A stretch of 45,527 nt of DNA. Origin: Clostridium thermobutyricum (GTDB lineage: Bacteria; Bacillota; Clostridia; Ch29). Position numbers and translations under genes: made by a program. This document shows, piece after piece, positions 1 to 8,647 of this stretch (its first letter is position 1; every line of letters begins with the position of its first letter). The DNA lies in contig JAENYX010000021.1 of assembly GCA_016841565.1 (NCBI GenBank), positions 1-45,527 of the forward strand, given 5' to 3'. A model generated the notes under the pieces. It ran no database searches and was not told where the DNA came from. It saw only the letters and a list, made by a program, of their open reading frames with translations.

Positions 1-113
1 GCGGCCGTCTGAGACAAAGGCGAGGGTACGGCCGGTTACATCGAGGGTAAAGTGAGCAATAAGCCGAGGGGAATAGAGAAAAATATGTATACATTATAGG
101 TATTTGGACAAGC

Positions 114-142
114 TTGCAGGAATCCGGCTTCCAATATAAAAT
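114..142 (+). promoter_or_regulatory. Possible sigma-A promoter before pgsA
   Basis: TTGCAG at 114-119 and TAAAAT at 137-142 are separated by 17 bases, about 70 bases before pgsA. The match is only moderate. The remaining bases 1-113 hold no reading frame that can be supported as a gene: two frames that are open at the window edge close by base 54 and the third has a stop at 10-12. Any upstream gene therefore ends before or at the window edge. Confidence 0.35.
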
Positions 143-212
143 TATTCTATAAGGTCTAAAATAGGGGTAGTGATTGGATGCTATACAATGCTCCTGAACA
201 ACGAGGTGTAAT

Positions 213-740
213 ATGAATGTGCCCAATGTATTAACCGGAATAAGGTTTTTGCTCATACCCGTTTTCTTTTTGTGTTATTATTCGCATATGCCGAATAATA
301 TAACCATTGCTACTTTGGTGTTTATTTTTGCAGGTGTTACTGATATACTGGATGGGTATATTGCACGCAAGTACAACATGGTCACCCGATGGGGGGCAGT
401 GTTTGACCCGCTGGCAGACAAGCTTATGCTGCTGTCGGTTTTATTTGCCTTAACCCACAGCGGTTACCTGCCACAGTGGGTAATTATTGTGGTGTTTGGA
501 AAGGAAGCTTTTATGGCTCTGGGTGCGGCCGTTCTCTATTTCACCCGTGACAAGACGGTGGTTGCCGCAAACAAGACCGGTAAACTGGCTACAATACTGT
601 TTTATCTGTCCATAGTGGCCAGGGTGTTCGAACTGCCCTATTATTCATACCTGATGGTCATTGCCGTAATTGTAACTGTACTGGCCTTTGCAAGATATGC
701 GTGGAATTTCAGAAATATTAAAAAGGCTGAGAAAATATAG
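213..740 (+). CDS. pgsA: CDP-diacylglycerol--glycerol-3-phosphate 3-phosphatidyltransferase
   Basis: This 175-residue membrane enzyme makes phosphatidylglycerol phosphate from CDP-diacylglycerol and glycerol-3-phosphate, the committed step to phosphatidylglycerol and cardiolipin. The CDP-alcohol phosphotransferase signature DGx2ARx8Gx3Dx3D is complete near residues 46-68, starting at DGYIAR and ending in FDPLAD; its aspartates bind the metal and CDP. Several hydrophobic helices flank it, and the length is normal for the family. The ATG start follows GAGGTG at a suitable distance. The neighbour lepB begins 40 bases downstream on the same strand, so the two membrane-biogenesis genes are probably co-transcribed. 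Identification as pgsA rather than another CDP-alcohol transferase rests on length and overall pattern. Confidence 0.9.
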   Translation: MNVPNVLTGIRFLLIPVFFLCYYSHMPNNITIATLVFIFAGVTDILDGYIARKYNMVTRWGAVFDPLADKLMLLSVLFALTHSGYLPQWVIIVVFGKEAFMALGAAVLYFTRDKTVVAANKTGKLATILFYLSIVARVFELPYYSYLMVIAVIVTVLAFARYAWNFRNIKKAEKI

Positions 741-780
741 GTATTGATTGATGATTACTACCGGGAGAGAAGGTATCAGA

Positions 781-1305
781 ATGGAACAAAGAACCGTACA
801 TGAAATACTGGACTGGCTGAAGTATATAGCCATTGCAGTAATACTGGCTCTGCTTATCAGACACTTTATAGTATTGAACATCAAGGTTCCCACACAGTCA
901 ATGCTGCCTACCATACAATTGGAAGACCAGGTCCTGGTCAACAGGTTTATTTATAGGTTTAGAACTCCCCGGCGGGGAGACATAATAGTATTCAAATACC
1001 CCGACAACCCGGAGGAACTGTATGTAAAACGCTTGATTGGACTGGAAGGGGAAGAGGTGGAAATAATAGATGGTGAGTTGTATATTGACGGTCGGCTGAT
1101 TGAGGAGGAGTATTTATACGAGGAAATGAGAGGCAGCTTCGGACCTTACAGGGTTCCTGAGGGCGGATACTTTATGATGGGGGATAACAGGAACGATTCC
1201 AATGACAGCAGGTTCTGGAACAATCAGTTTGTAGCAGGCCACCAGATAATTGGCAAGGCCTTCTTTACCTTGTTTCCGCTGGGCAGGACAGGGGTCATGA
1301 AATAA
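781..1305 (+). CDS. lepB: Signal peptidase I
   Basis: Type I signal peptidase, which removes signal peptides from exported proteins at the outer face of the membrane. One N-terminal transmembrane helix (about residues 14-33) is followed by the catalytic serine in TQSMLPT (Ser40) and the general-base lysine in YVKRLIG (Lys83). The conserved box GDNRNDSNDSR lies near the C-terminus. At 174 residues it is the compact Gram-positive type with one membrane anchor. The ATG at 781 is chosen because GGGAGAGAAGG lies seven bases before it; an in-frame TTG/ATG pair at 748/751 would add 10-11 residues but has no ribosome-binding site. It probably forms an operon with pgsA. Confidence 0.93.
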   Translation: MEQRTVHEILDWLKYIAIAVILALLIRHFIVLNIKVPTQSMLPTIQLEDQVLVNRFIYRFRTPRRGDIIVFKYPDNPEELYVKRLIGLEGEEVEIIDGELYIDGRLIEEEYLYEEMRGSFGPYRVPEGGYFMMGDNRNDSNDSRFWNNQFVAGHQIIGKAFFTLFPLGRTGVMK

Positions 1306-1323
1306 TTGCGCAGTATTATGTTA

Positions 1324-1351
1324 TTGACAATTGGCGGGTATTATATATAAT
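1324..1351 (+). promoter_or_regulatory. Sigma-A promoter of the valS T-box leader
   Basis: A perfect TTGACA at 1324-1329 and a perfect TATAAT at 1346-1351 are separated by 16 bases. Transcription would begin near 1358, just before the T-box stem I. Confidence 0.85.
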
Positions 1352-1394
1352 AGACTTTAATTAGAAAAAAGATTTTAAAACAAAATAATAGGTT

Positions 1395-1628
1395 AAAGGC
1401 TGTGAAGGAGAGGAGTAAGCAGCATAAGTGTCTTGTAGAGAGGATGCCCCAGGGCTGAAAGGCGTCCGGCACAAACTGCCGAAGGTAGCTCCGGAGCCGC
1501 CCGGTTGAACTTAAAAGAGTAGGCCGGGACGGGATAACCCGTTATACGTTAGAGAGAGCCCCTTTGGGGGAATTAAGGTGGTACCGCGAAGCAAACCCTT
1601 CGTCCTTCTGGACTTGCAGGGTTTTTTT
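1395..1628 (+). promoter_or_regulatory. T-box riboswitch, valine specifier GUA
   Basis: tRNA-sensing leader of valS. It shows the AGTA motif (1414-1417), the distal stem I block starting AGAGAGGATGCC (from 1437) with its returning strand GGCGTCC, the S-turn/stem II-III region, and the invariant T-box AAGGTGGTACCGCG at 1575-1588. GCAG (1419-1422) pairs with CTGC (1476-1479), and GGAG below pairs with CTCC (1489-1492), so the specifier loop's 3' side contains GUA (1485-1487) followed by G. GUA is a valine codon, matching valS downstream. Uncharged tRNA-Val is expected to stabilise the antiterminator and switch valS on. Pairing was done by eye; the exact outer limits are approximate. Confidence 0.93.
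1593..1628 (+). terminator. T-box terminator
   Basis: AAACCCT (1593-1599) pairs with AGGGTTT (1618-1624), and inside it GTCC (1602-1605) pairs with GGAC (1610-1613) around the loop TTCT. A run of T to 1628 follows. This is the competing terminator of the valS T-box. Confidence 0.88.
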
Positions 1629-1880
1629 AATTCCTGGGACATAATTACAGGAGCCAGCGGCTAGTGGACTGTATCTACGAACTAATATCTGGCACCTATA
1701 CACTACGCATTAATAGTATTACTTTACCTGTCATTTAAGAGGGCGGAGCCCGAAGAATGTGACTTAAAGATGGACATAAGATCCTTCGCTTGGCTCAGGA
1801 TGACACGTTAGGAGATGTAAAGTCTAAAGCACGGTATATATAGTATCTGATACCTGGCAAATTAAAAGGAGGCGCTAAAT
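1629..1880. repeat. Repeat-like spacer between T-box terminator and valS
   Basis: About 250 bases separate the T-box terminator from the valS start. No gene is seen. The stretch includes ATCCTTCGCTTGGCTCAGGAT near 1780-1800, an imperfect palindrome of a kind I recognise as common between genes in Clostridia, and words such as GGCACCTATACACTAC. It ends in the valS ribosome-binding site AAAAGGAGG (from 1864). The assignment as dispersed repeat is inference from word pattern, not from a genome comparison. Confidence 0.45.
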
Positions 1881-4544
1881 ATGAAACAGGTTAAGAAATT
1901 GGATGACAAGTATAACCCGAAAGGTTTTGAAGAGAGGCTTTACCAGTGGTGGGTGGACAAGGGCTTTTTCACTCCTGAGATTGATGAAGAGAAAAAGCCT
2001 TATACAATAGTAATACCTCCGCCCAATATTACAGGACAGCTCCATATGGGTCATGCCCTGGACAATACAATCCAGGATATACTTATCAGATGGAGCAGGA
2101 TGAAGGGGATACCCACTCTCTGGCTTCCGGGAACCGACCACGCCAGCATTGCCACCGAGGCAAAAATAGTGGAGAAGCTGACAGAGGAGGGTACCTCAAA
2201 GAATGAACTGGGTAGGGATAAATTCCTCGAAAGGGCCTGGCAGTGGAAAAAAGAATACGGCGGAAGAATTGTTGAGCAGCTTAAGAAGCTTGGCAGCTCC
2301 TGCGACTGGACTCGGGAGAGGTTTACCATGGATGAGGGCTGCAATAAAGCTGTTATTGAATTTTTCGTAAGCCTGTACGAAAGGGACCTAATCTACCGGG
2401 GAGACAGGATAATTAACTGGTGTCCCACCTGCAAAACTTCCATATCCGACGCCGAGGTGGAGCACAGGGATATGGACGGAAAGTTTTGGTATGTAAAATA
2501 TCCGCTGAAGGACAGCAGTGAATATATAACGGTTGCTACCACCCGGCCCGAGACCATGCTGGGAGATACTTGCGTGGCAGTACATCCGGAGGATTCGAGG
2601 TATTCAAGGTATATAGGAAAGACGGTGGTTCTGCCGCTGATGGGCAGGGAAATACCCATCGTAGCCGATGAGTATGTAGACATTTCTAAGGGTACCGGAG
2701 CCGTCAAGGTGACACCGGGACATGACCCTAATGATTTTGAAATAGGCGAAAGACATGGTGTTGAAAAGCTAAGAATCATGAATGACGACGGAACCATGAA
2801 TCATAACGCCGGAGCGTTTGCCGGAATGGACAGGTATGACGCCAGGAAGGCGGTTGTGAAGGAACTGGAAGCCCAGAACCTCATTACAAAGATTGAAAAT
2901 ATTCAGCATGGCGTGGGTCACTGTTACAGGTGCGATTCGGTAATCGAGCCTCTGATATCCACCCAGTGGTTTGTAAGGATGGAACCTCTTGCACAGCCGG
3001 CCATCAGAGCGGTCAGGGATGGAGACATAAAATTTGTACCCCAGAGATTTGAAAAGATATATTTCCATTGGATGGAAAATATAAAGGATTGGTGTATTTC
3101 CAGGCAATTATGGTGGGGGCACAGAATACCTGCGTACTACTGTACCCACTGCCGGGAAGTGATGGTAAGCAGACAGAAGCCTGATGCATGCGACAAATGT
3201 GGCAGTGCAGACTTGGAACAGGATCAGGATACTCTTGATACCTGGTTCAGTTCGGGATTGTGGCCCTTTTCCACCCTTGGCTGGCCCGAAAAGACCAGGG
3301 ACCTGGATTACTTTTATCCCACAAACGTCCTTGTTACCGGATACGACATAATTTTCTTCTGGGTTGCGCGCATGATTGTATCGGGGCTTGACCAGATGAA
3401 GGAAATACCTTTTCCTGATGTTTTGATACACGGCCTGGTAAGAGATGCCGAGGGAAGGAAGATGAGCAAATCCCTCGGTAACGGTATTGACCCTCTGGAA
3501 ATAATTGAGAAATACAGCGCCGATGCATTAAGGTTCACCCTTGCCACCGGCAATGCACCGGGAAACGATATGAGATTTCATATGGAAAGGGTGGAGGCTT
3601 CGGGCAATTTTGCCAATAAGCTTTGGAATGCTTCACGGTTTGTGTTGATGAATATTGAAGGCTGTGAACTGGAAGGGCTTAGCGGTGATTTTGAACGGGA
3701 AGACTTGGAATTGTCGGACAAATGGTTGTTGTCGAGGCTGAATACTCTTACGGTTGAAGTAGAGGAGAGCATGCAAAAATATGAATTGGGAGTGGCGGCG
3801 CAGAAGCTGTATGACTTTATTTGGGGAGAGTACTGCGATTGGTATATTGAGCTTGTCAAGCACCGCTTATATGAAGAGGACAGCAAAACGGGTCATATTG
3901 CAAGGAAAGTATTGTATTATGGTCTGGACAGACTGCTAAAGCTGCTTCATCCCTTTATGCCTTTTATAACGGAGGAGATATGGCAGCATCTGCCTCACCG
4001 GGGTGAGACCATAATCCTGGCTGAGTGGCCCGGGGTCAACGGGAAATTCCAGGACACACAAGCCGAACAGCATATGCAGACCATTATGGAAACCATAAGA
4101 GCGGTTAGAAATATAAGGGCGGAAATGGATGTGGCCCGGTCCAGAAAGGCCAAGGTACTCATAGTCTCCGACCATGGGACCCTCCGGGATCTGTTTGATG
4201 CCAATAAGGCATATATTGAAAGACTTGCCTCTGCCTCGGAGGTTATAGTAAAGAAGGACAAATCGGATATCCCTGAGGATGCGGTTTCGGCAGTAATTGA
4301 AGGTGCGCAGATTTATATTCCCCTCCAGGAGTTGTTGGATATCGGCAAGGAAATAGAAAGGCTGGAGAGAGAAAAAGAAAGGCTGGAGAAGGAATTGAAG
4401 AGGGTGAACCAAAAGCTTTCCAACAAGGGTTTTGTGGATAAGGCACCGGAAAAGGTGATAGAGGCTGAAAAAGAGAAAAGGGATAAGTATCAGGATATGA
4501 TGGATAAGGTGTTGGAAAGACTGAAAAGCCTGAGTCAGATGTAG
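1881..4544 (+). CDS. valS: Valine--tRNA ligase
   Basis: Class I aminoacyl-tRNA synthetase that charges tRNA-Val. The HIGH motif appears as HMGH (residues 55-58, in [14 protein letters not shown]) and the KMSKS motif is exact at residues 527-531. The editing domain lies between them and includes [11 protein letters not shown]. The anticodon-binding domain follows, and the last 65 or so residues form the charged coiled-coil typical of ValRS (repeating E/K/R/L from about 820). The length of 887 is full. The start has AAAAGGAGG upstream. Expression is controlled by the T-box leader upstream, whose specifier reads GUA. folC follows 89 bases downstream. Confidence 0.97.
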   Translation: MKQVKKLDDKYNPKGFEERLYQWWVDKGFFTPEIDEEKKPYTIVIPPPNITGQLHMGHALDNTIQDILIRWSRMKGIPTLWLPGTDHASIATEAKIVEKLTEEGTSKNELGRDKFLERAWQWKKEYGGRIVEQLKKLGSSCDWTRERFTMDEGCNKAVIEFFVSLYERDLIYRGDRIINWCPTCKTSISDAEVEHRDMDGKFWYVKYPLKDSSEYITVATTRPETMLGDTCVAVHPEDSRYSRYIGKTVVLPLMGREIPIVADEYVDISKGTGAVKVTPGHDPNDFEIGERHGVEKLRIMNDDGTMNHNAGAFAGMDRYDARKAVVKELEAQNLITKIENIQHGVGHCYRCDSVIEPLISTQWFVRMEPLAQPAIRAVRDGDIKFVPQRFEKIYFHWMENIKDWCISRQLWWGHRIPAYYCTHCREVMVSRQKPDACDKCGSADLEQDQDTLDTWFSSGLWPFSTLGWPEKTRDLDYFYPTNVLVTGYDIIFFWVARMIVSGLDQMKEIPFPDVLIHGLVRDAEGRKMSKSLGNGIDPLEIIEKYSADALRFTLATGNAPGNDMRFHMERVEASGNFANKLWNASRFVLMNIEGCELEGLSGDFEREDLELSDKWLLSRLNTLTVEVEESMQKYELGVAAQKLYDFIWGEYCDWYIELVKHRLYEEDSKTGHIARKVLYYGLDRLLKLLHPFMPFITEEIWQHLPHRGETIILAEWPGVNGKFQDTQAEQHMQTIMETIRAVRNIRAEMDVARSRKAKVLIVSDHGTLRDLFDANKAYIERLASASEVIVKKDKSDIPEDAVSAVIEGAQIYIPLQELLDIGKEIERLEREKERLEKELKRVNQKLSNKGFVDKAPEKVIEAEKEKRDKYQDMMDKVLERLKSLSQM

Positions 4545-4574
4545 GGAGCCGGAGTACCGACGCCGGCTGACAGT

Positions 4575-4615
4575 GCAAAGGCTGGGCAGAAAGCATTCTC
4601 TTGCTTGGCCTTTGC
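4575..4615 (+). other. Hairpin between valS and folC
   Basis: GCAAAGGC (4575-4582) pairs perfectly with GCCTTTGC (4608-4615) around a 25-base loop. No run of T follows, so it is more likely an mRNA-processing or attenuation structure than a full terminator. Confidence 0.4.
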
Positions 4616-4633
4616 TTCCACGGAGGGGATTAA

Positions 4634-5911
4634 ATGGATTATTCAGAGGCCGTTGCCTTTATCGAAAGCACATATAGGCTGGGCAGCCGTCCCGGGCTTG
4701 AGAACATAACCAGGCTGTTGGAGCTGATGGGGCAACCCCAGTCTAATTTTAGGGTGGTTCACGTTGCAGGGACAAACGGGAAGGGGTCCACCAGCGCCTT
4801 CATAGCTTCCATTTTAACGGAGGCAGGGTACCTGACCGGTCTTTATACCTCGCCCCACCTTGAAAGGTTTACCGAAAGGATCAGGGTTTCAGGACAGGAG
4901 ATAAGCCGTCAGGAAGTAGGCCAAATAACAGAATACGTTAAGAAACACGTTGATACAATGCTGGAACAGGGATATCCGCACCCCACCGAATTTGAAATAA
5001 TTACTGCAATAGGATTTGAATACTTCAAAAGGAAGCAGGTCAAGTATGCGGTAATAGAGGTTGGGATGGGCGGCAGGCTGGATGCTACCAATGTAGTAAA
5101 GCCCGTGCTTACAGTAATAACCCCCGTAAGCATGGACCATACAAACGTACTGGGTCATGACCTAAAAAGTATTGCCCGGGAAAAGGCAGGTATTATAAAG
5201 AAAGGGGTTAGGGTTCTTTTGGGCTGCCAGCAGGAGGATGCAAAGGAAGCAATAAGGGGTGTATCCACAGGCAAAGGCGCACCCCTTTCGTATATCGGCG
5301 ATGGCCAAATCCGGAATTTCGTGCCCTGGGCAGATGGCCAGGCATTTGATTTGGTCTGGCAGGGCAGGGAGTATAAAAGTGTCCGGATAAGCCTGCTGGG
5401 CCGTCACCAGGCAGACAATGCCGCATTGGCGCTGGCGGCGGGGCTGGAGCTTGGAATATCCGAAAGCATTATAAGAAAAGGACTAAGGGAAGCAAAATGG
5501 CCCGGGCGGATGGAGGTTATACGGCACGAGCCCATTGTCCTGATTGACGGAGCACATAATGTCGAGGGCGCTGAAGCCCTTGTAGAAGGATTAAAGCAGT
5601 TTTTTCCCGGCAAGAGAGTGTTGTTGATATTTGGCATATTAAGGGACAAGGATGTTGAAAGGGTAGCAGAAATCATGACTGTTTATGCAGACAGGGTGGT
5701 GACAGTGCCTCCCACCAGCCCCCGGGGGATGGATCCAAGGAAACTAAAGGACATTGTTGTTAAATATAATCGGAATGCGGTATTTGAACAATCGGTGGAA
5801 GAGGCAGTGAGGAAATATGTAGTACCATCGACGGATGAAATGATAGTATTTTCCGGTTCTTTATATATGATTGGAGAAGCCAGGAGGTTATTACCACCTG
5901 AAAAATTTTGA
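4634..5911 (+). CDS. folC: Bifunctional folylpolyglutamate synthase/dihydrofolate synthase
   Basis: Cytoplasmic Mur-ligase-fold enzyme that adds glutamate to dihydropteroate and to folates. The ATP-binding P-loop GTNGKGS is at residues 46-52, DATN in the substrate loop is near 153, and the C-terminal ligase motif IDGAHNVEGA lies near 300. The length of 425 matches the family. The ATG follows GGAGGGGATTAA. The location directly after valS is the same as in many Firmicutes, where valS-folC is a conserved pair. Its last 21 bases overlap the convergent UPF0016 gene. Whether it has both activities cannot be told from sequence alone. Confidence 0.94.
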   Translation: MDYSEAVAFIESTYRLGSRPGLENITRLLELMGQPQSNFRVVHVAGTNGKGSTSAFIASILTEAGYLTGLYTSPHLERFTERIRVSGQEISRQEVGQITEYVKKHVDTMLEQGYPHPTEFEIITAIGFEYFKRKQVKYAVIEVGMGGRLDATNVVKPVLTVITPVSMDHTNVLGHDLKSIAREKAGIIKKGVRVLLGCQQEDAKEAIRGVSTGKGAPLSYIGDGQIRNFVPWADGQAFDLVWQGREYKSVRISLLGRHQADNAALALAAGLELGISESIIRKGLREAKWPGRMEVIRHEPIVLIDGAHNVEGAEALVEGLKQFFPGKRVLLIFGILRDKDVERVAEIMTVYADRVVTVPPTSPRGMDPRKLKDIVVKYNRNAVFEQSVEEAVRKYVVPSTDEMIVFSGSLYMIGEARRLLPPEKF

Positions 5912-6190
5912 CAGTTCCGGCAAGGAAGATTTCAGGATGATAAATCCCATTACAACGAACAGTATTCCTGCCACAGTATGTAAAATGGGTATAGGTATAT
6001 AGTTTGACACCAGCCTTCCCAAAAACACCCCTATAAAGGTTACCACAACAAGGGCAGCAGAAGCTCCCAGAAATACCGGCATAAAGTTGCTGCTCTGGGT
6101 GGACAGCGTAAATACTGCCAGCTGTGTTTTATCTCCCAGCTCTGCCAGGAAAAGCATGGTAAATGCCGTGAAAAACAGTTTCCAATCCAT
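5891..6190 (-). CDS. Half-size UPF0016 (GDT1/MneA-type) cation transporter
   Basis: Integral membrane protein of the UPF0016/GDT1 family, whose members move Mn2+ or Ca2+. The signature ExGDKT is present as AELGDKTQLA (about residues 15-24), followed by hydrophobic helices and a lysine-rich end. With 99 residues it carries only one of the two repeats found in most members, so it would have to work as a dimer. The ATG at 6190 is chosen because GGAGGGATTTT precedes it; an upstream in-frame start would add 11 residues without a ribosome-binding site. The 3' end overlaps folC tail-to-tail by 21 bases. No manganese riboswitch is evident upstream. The substrate is inferred from the family. Confidence 0.82.
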   Translation of the reverse strand: MDWKLFFTAFTMLFLAELGDKTQLAVFTLSTQSSNFMPVFLGASAALVVVTFIGVFLGRLVSNYIPIPILHTVAGILFVVMGFIILKSSLPELSKFFRW

Positions 6191-6223
6191 AAAATCCCTC
6201 CTGTTTAAGGTATGGGGACACAC

Positions 6224-6340
6224 CGTATTATGATGTGTGAGGTGAGATGTCAGATGTGGGATTTAAGTATTGCTCCGTAGTATTACTGAAACTCACACAT
6301 CCCACTTCGCATATTAATGTCTCCTTTAAAATGTACAAAG
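6224..6340. repeat. Intergenic repeat-like segment with inverted words
   Basis: Words such as GATGTGTGAGG, GATGTGGGATTT and ACTCACACATCCCAC recur in direct and inverted orientation across 6231-6305, which allows a loose foldback. There is no open frame of note. It resembles non-coding dispersed repeats; proof needs a genome search. Confidence 0.35.
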
Positions 6341-6527
6341 TTATTTTACCAGAATTCCCGGTATAATCAAACTAATATTATTGCTAATATACAAAATATT
6401 ATACTTCCGGATGGGACAAATAAAAGTATGGCATATTTCTTGCAAATATAGTATAATAGGCAGGAAAGTAAATACGCGAATGGTTGTTTGCAGCAGGGAT
6501 ATACATTTAATTGGATGGAGGGATTAT

Positions 6528-6695
6528 ATGATGTGTCCATTCTGCAACTCTAAGCTGGGTATTATCAGCAGGAAAAAGTTTTTCTGCAAAAACTGCTGCT
6601 TTGAAGTCCATGTCGAGGGAAACAGCTTTGTGGTATACAGGATAGAATTTGACGGAAGTACTAGCAAACTGTGTACTTTGGATGAAGTAGTTTAG
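6528..6695 (+). CDS. Small zinc-ribbon protein
   Basis: A 55-residue protein that begins MMCPFCNSKLG and contains two CxxC knuckles (CPFC and CKNC) about 15 residues apart, the layout of a zinc ribbon. The rest is a short beta-rich tail with no further recognisable domain. The start is set by GGAGGGA at 6517-6523; a longer frame runs upstream to 6381 but has no ribosome-binding site. A clear terminator follows immediately, so it is a single-gene unit. The function is unknown; such proteins often bind nucleic acid or act as adaptor domains. Confidence 0.65.
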   Translation: MMCPFCNSKLGIISRKKFFCKNCCFEVHVEGNSFVVYRIEFDGSTSKLCTLDEVV

Positions 6696-6706
6696 AATTG
6701 CGGCGA

Positions 6707-6734
6707 AAATAGGTGGGACAACCACCTATTTTTT
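6707..6734 (+). terminator. Rho-independent terminator after the zinc-ribbon gene
   Basis: AAATAGGTGG (6707-6716) pairs with CCACCTATTT (6722-6731) around a 5-base loop and continues into a T run. Confidence 0.85.
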
Positions 6735-6910
6735 ATGCGCATTTTTATCGGATTTTGCAAAAAAGAGAAGGTATATGCAAATTAATACAGAATTAATAAT
6801 AATTATATAAAATGTCATATATGAAATATTGCAGTACTATTCAGTAATACAAGCCGTTGGCTGGTAAGACGTATAATAATTAGCTTTACAAACAATTGGG
6901 AGGGATATAA

Positions 6911-8572
6911 GTGCTGTTCAAAAAAACCTTAGCATTAACAATGATTCTATTTATAATAACAGGAGTAACAGCCGGCTGCGCCGGAACACCCGTTATAACT
7001 CCGAAAGACCAGATGGCGGGTAAGTATGGCGGAACGTTCAAAATAGCCGTAACCGAGAATCCTCTCAGCCTTAATCCTGTACATGCCAATGATACTTCAT
7101 CTTCAAGGGTTATTTACCAACTATTTGAGACATTAGTTGATATAGATACCGAGGGAGAAGTGGTTCCAAACCTGGCCAAATCATGGAGCATCAGCGACGA
7201 TGGTGTGGTTTACACATTCAGGCTGCAAAAAGGCATAAGATTCCATGCAAACACTGAAGGGGATGTTCCTACTGAAAACGGAGGCAGGGAGGTTACTTCA
7301 GAGGATTGGGTATGGACATTCAACTACATAACCGACCCTGATACAAAATCTGAAAGAGCTTACTTCATTGATATGATTAAAGGCTATGAGGACTACCAGA
7401 AGGGCAAATCGGAAAGTCTGGCGGGGGTAAGGGCCAAGGATGAATACACCTTGGAGATTGAGCTGGAATATCCCTTCGCACCTTTTATTTCAGTGCTTGG
7501 ATATAATGCTTTTTCGGTTCTTCCCAAAGAGGACGTTAAAAAATGGGAGAAAGAATTCGGTCTGCACCCGGTGGGTACCGGTCCTTTCAAGTTTGAAGAG
7601 TGGATACAGGATGACAGGGTGGTAATGTCAAGAAATGATAATTATTGGAGAAAGGACAGCCAGGGAAATGGGCTTCCCTATCTTGACGGTATGGAGATAA
7701 AGGTAATTAACGATCTTACCATGCAGTGGACCGAGTTTGAATTGGGTAATTTCGATTCCATAGAAGTGGTGGACGACCCCTATTATAAAAAAGCCCTCGG
7801 GAAATACCCCGACAGCTATTTTAGAAGGCCTCAGATGGGAACCTACTACTATGGCATGAATGTCAGCCTTGAGCCCTTTAAGGGCAACAAGAAGCTCCGG
7901 CAGGCCGTAAACTATGCAATAGAGAGGCAGGGTCTTATTGATTTGCTGCGCAATGGGCGCGCTGTTCCGGCAAAGGGTGTTCTGCCGCCGGGAATGTTCG
8001 GCTACAATCCCAACCTGGAAGGGTATACCTATAACCCGGAAAAAGCTAAAAAGCTTCTTGCGGAAGCAGGATATCCCGACGGAATAAAACTGACCCTGCA
8101 GTATAATACCGACGACATACATAAGAGGATAGCAGAGGCTTTCCAGCAGCAGATGAAACCGGCTGGGATAGACTTGGAGCTTAAGCATATGGACGGCGCC
8201 GCTCTTTTTGAAGCCATGGGGAACGGCCAGGCTTCCTTTTTCAGGGTGGGTTGGGTGGTAGATTATCCCGACCCGGATAATTTCCTGTATGTACAGCTTA
8301 ACAGCGCCAACTTTGGAGTGCTGGGGAATTACACCAGGTTTAACAATGCCAGGTTCGACCAGCTGACCAATGAGGCAAGGGTAGAAACCAATCCTGAGAA
8401 AAGGCGCAAAATGTACCAGGAAGCCGAGAGAATTGTAGTTGATGAAGCTCCGTGGCTGTTCATTTACCATTATACAACCGAGCAGCTGCTTCAACCCTAT
8501 GTCAGGGGGTATTCACTGCCTTCCTTTGGAGAATATACCGCCCGATACTACAGTGTATGGCTGGATAAATAA
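6911..8572 (+). CDS. Peptide-type ABC transporter substrate-binding lipoprotein (family 5)
   Basis: Extracytoplasmic solute-binding protein of the OppA/DppA/NikA family. A signal peptide (KK then a hydrophobic stretch) ends in the lipobox TAGC, so Cys22 or so would be lipidated. The mature part starts with the family pattern YGGTFKIAVTENPLSLNPV and contains LVPNLAKSW-like and FHANTEGDVPTENGG blocks. The length of 553 is normal. GTG at 6911 follows TTGGGAGGGATATAA. It is the first gene of a five-gene importer operon (two permeases, two ATPases). The ligand is not determinable: oligopeptides, dipeptides and other small molecules all use this fold. Confidence 0.92.
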   Translation: MLFKKTLALTMILFIITGVTAGCAGTPVITPKDQMAGKYGGTFKIAVTENPLSLNPVHANDTSSSRVIYQLFETLVDIDTEGEVVPNLAKSWSISDDGVVYTFRLQKGIRFHANTEGDVPTENGGREVTSEDWVWTFNYITDPDTKSERAYFIDMIKGYEDYQKGKSESLAGVRAKDEYTLEIELEYPFAPFISVLGYNAFSVLPKEDVKKWEKEFGLHPVGTGPFKFEEWIQDDRVVMSRNDNYWRKDSQGNGLPYLDGMEIKVINDLTMQWTEFELGNFDSIEVVDDPYYKKALGKYPDSYFRRPQMGTYYYGMNVSLEPFKGNKKLRQAVNYAIERQGLIDLLRNGRAVPAKGVLPPGMFGYNPNLEGYTYNPEKAKKLLAEAGYPDGIKLTLQYNTDDIHKRIAEAFQQQMKPAGIDLELKHMDGAALFEAMGNGQASFFRVGWVVDYPDPDNFLYVQLNSANFGVLGNYTRFNNARFDQLTNEARVETNPEKRRKMYQEAERIVVDEAPWLFIYHYTTEQLLQPYVRGYSLPSFGEYTARYYSVWLDK

Positions 8573-8587
8573 GATAATGCTTCTACC

Positions 8588-8611
8588 GGCTTCCATCCAA
8601 GGGTGGAAGCC
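8588..8611 (+). other. Intercistronic hairpin after the binding-protein gene
   Basis: GGCTTCCA (about 8589-8596) pairs with TGGAAGCC (8604-8611) and is followed by GATTTTG. It is a weak terminator or an mRNA-stabilising stem. Its location right after the binding-protein gene would fit unequal expression of binding protein and permeases. Confidence 0.55.
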
Positions 8612-8647
8612 GATTTTGCGCATGCAAGCATAAGGGGGGGAACGGTT

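Noticed and set aside
1..102. Frame with DKGEGTAGYIEGKVSN that looks protein-like at the window edge
   Set aside because: A stop at 10-12 cuts it from the left edge and no start codon with a ribosome-binding site is available, so no gene is called.
6191..6340. Possible manganese (yybP-ykoY) riboswitch before the UPF0016 gene
   Set aside because: The conserved core could not be found; the region reads as repeat-like sequence.
7628..8494. Long open frame opposite the ABC binding-protein gene
   Set aside because: It is antisense to a well-supported gene, has no domain pattern and no ribosome-binding site.
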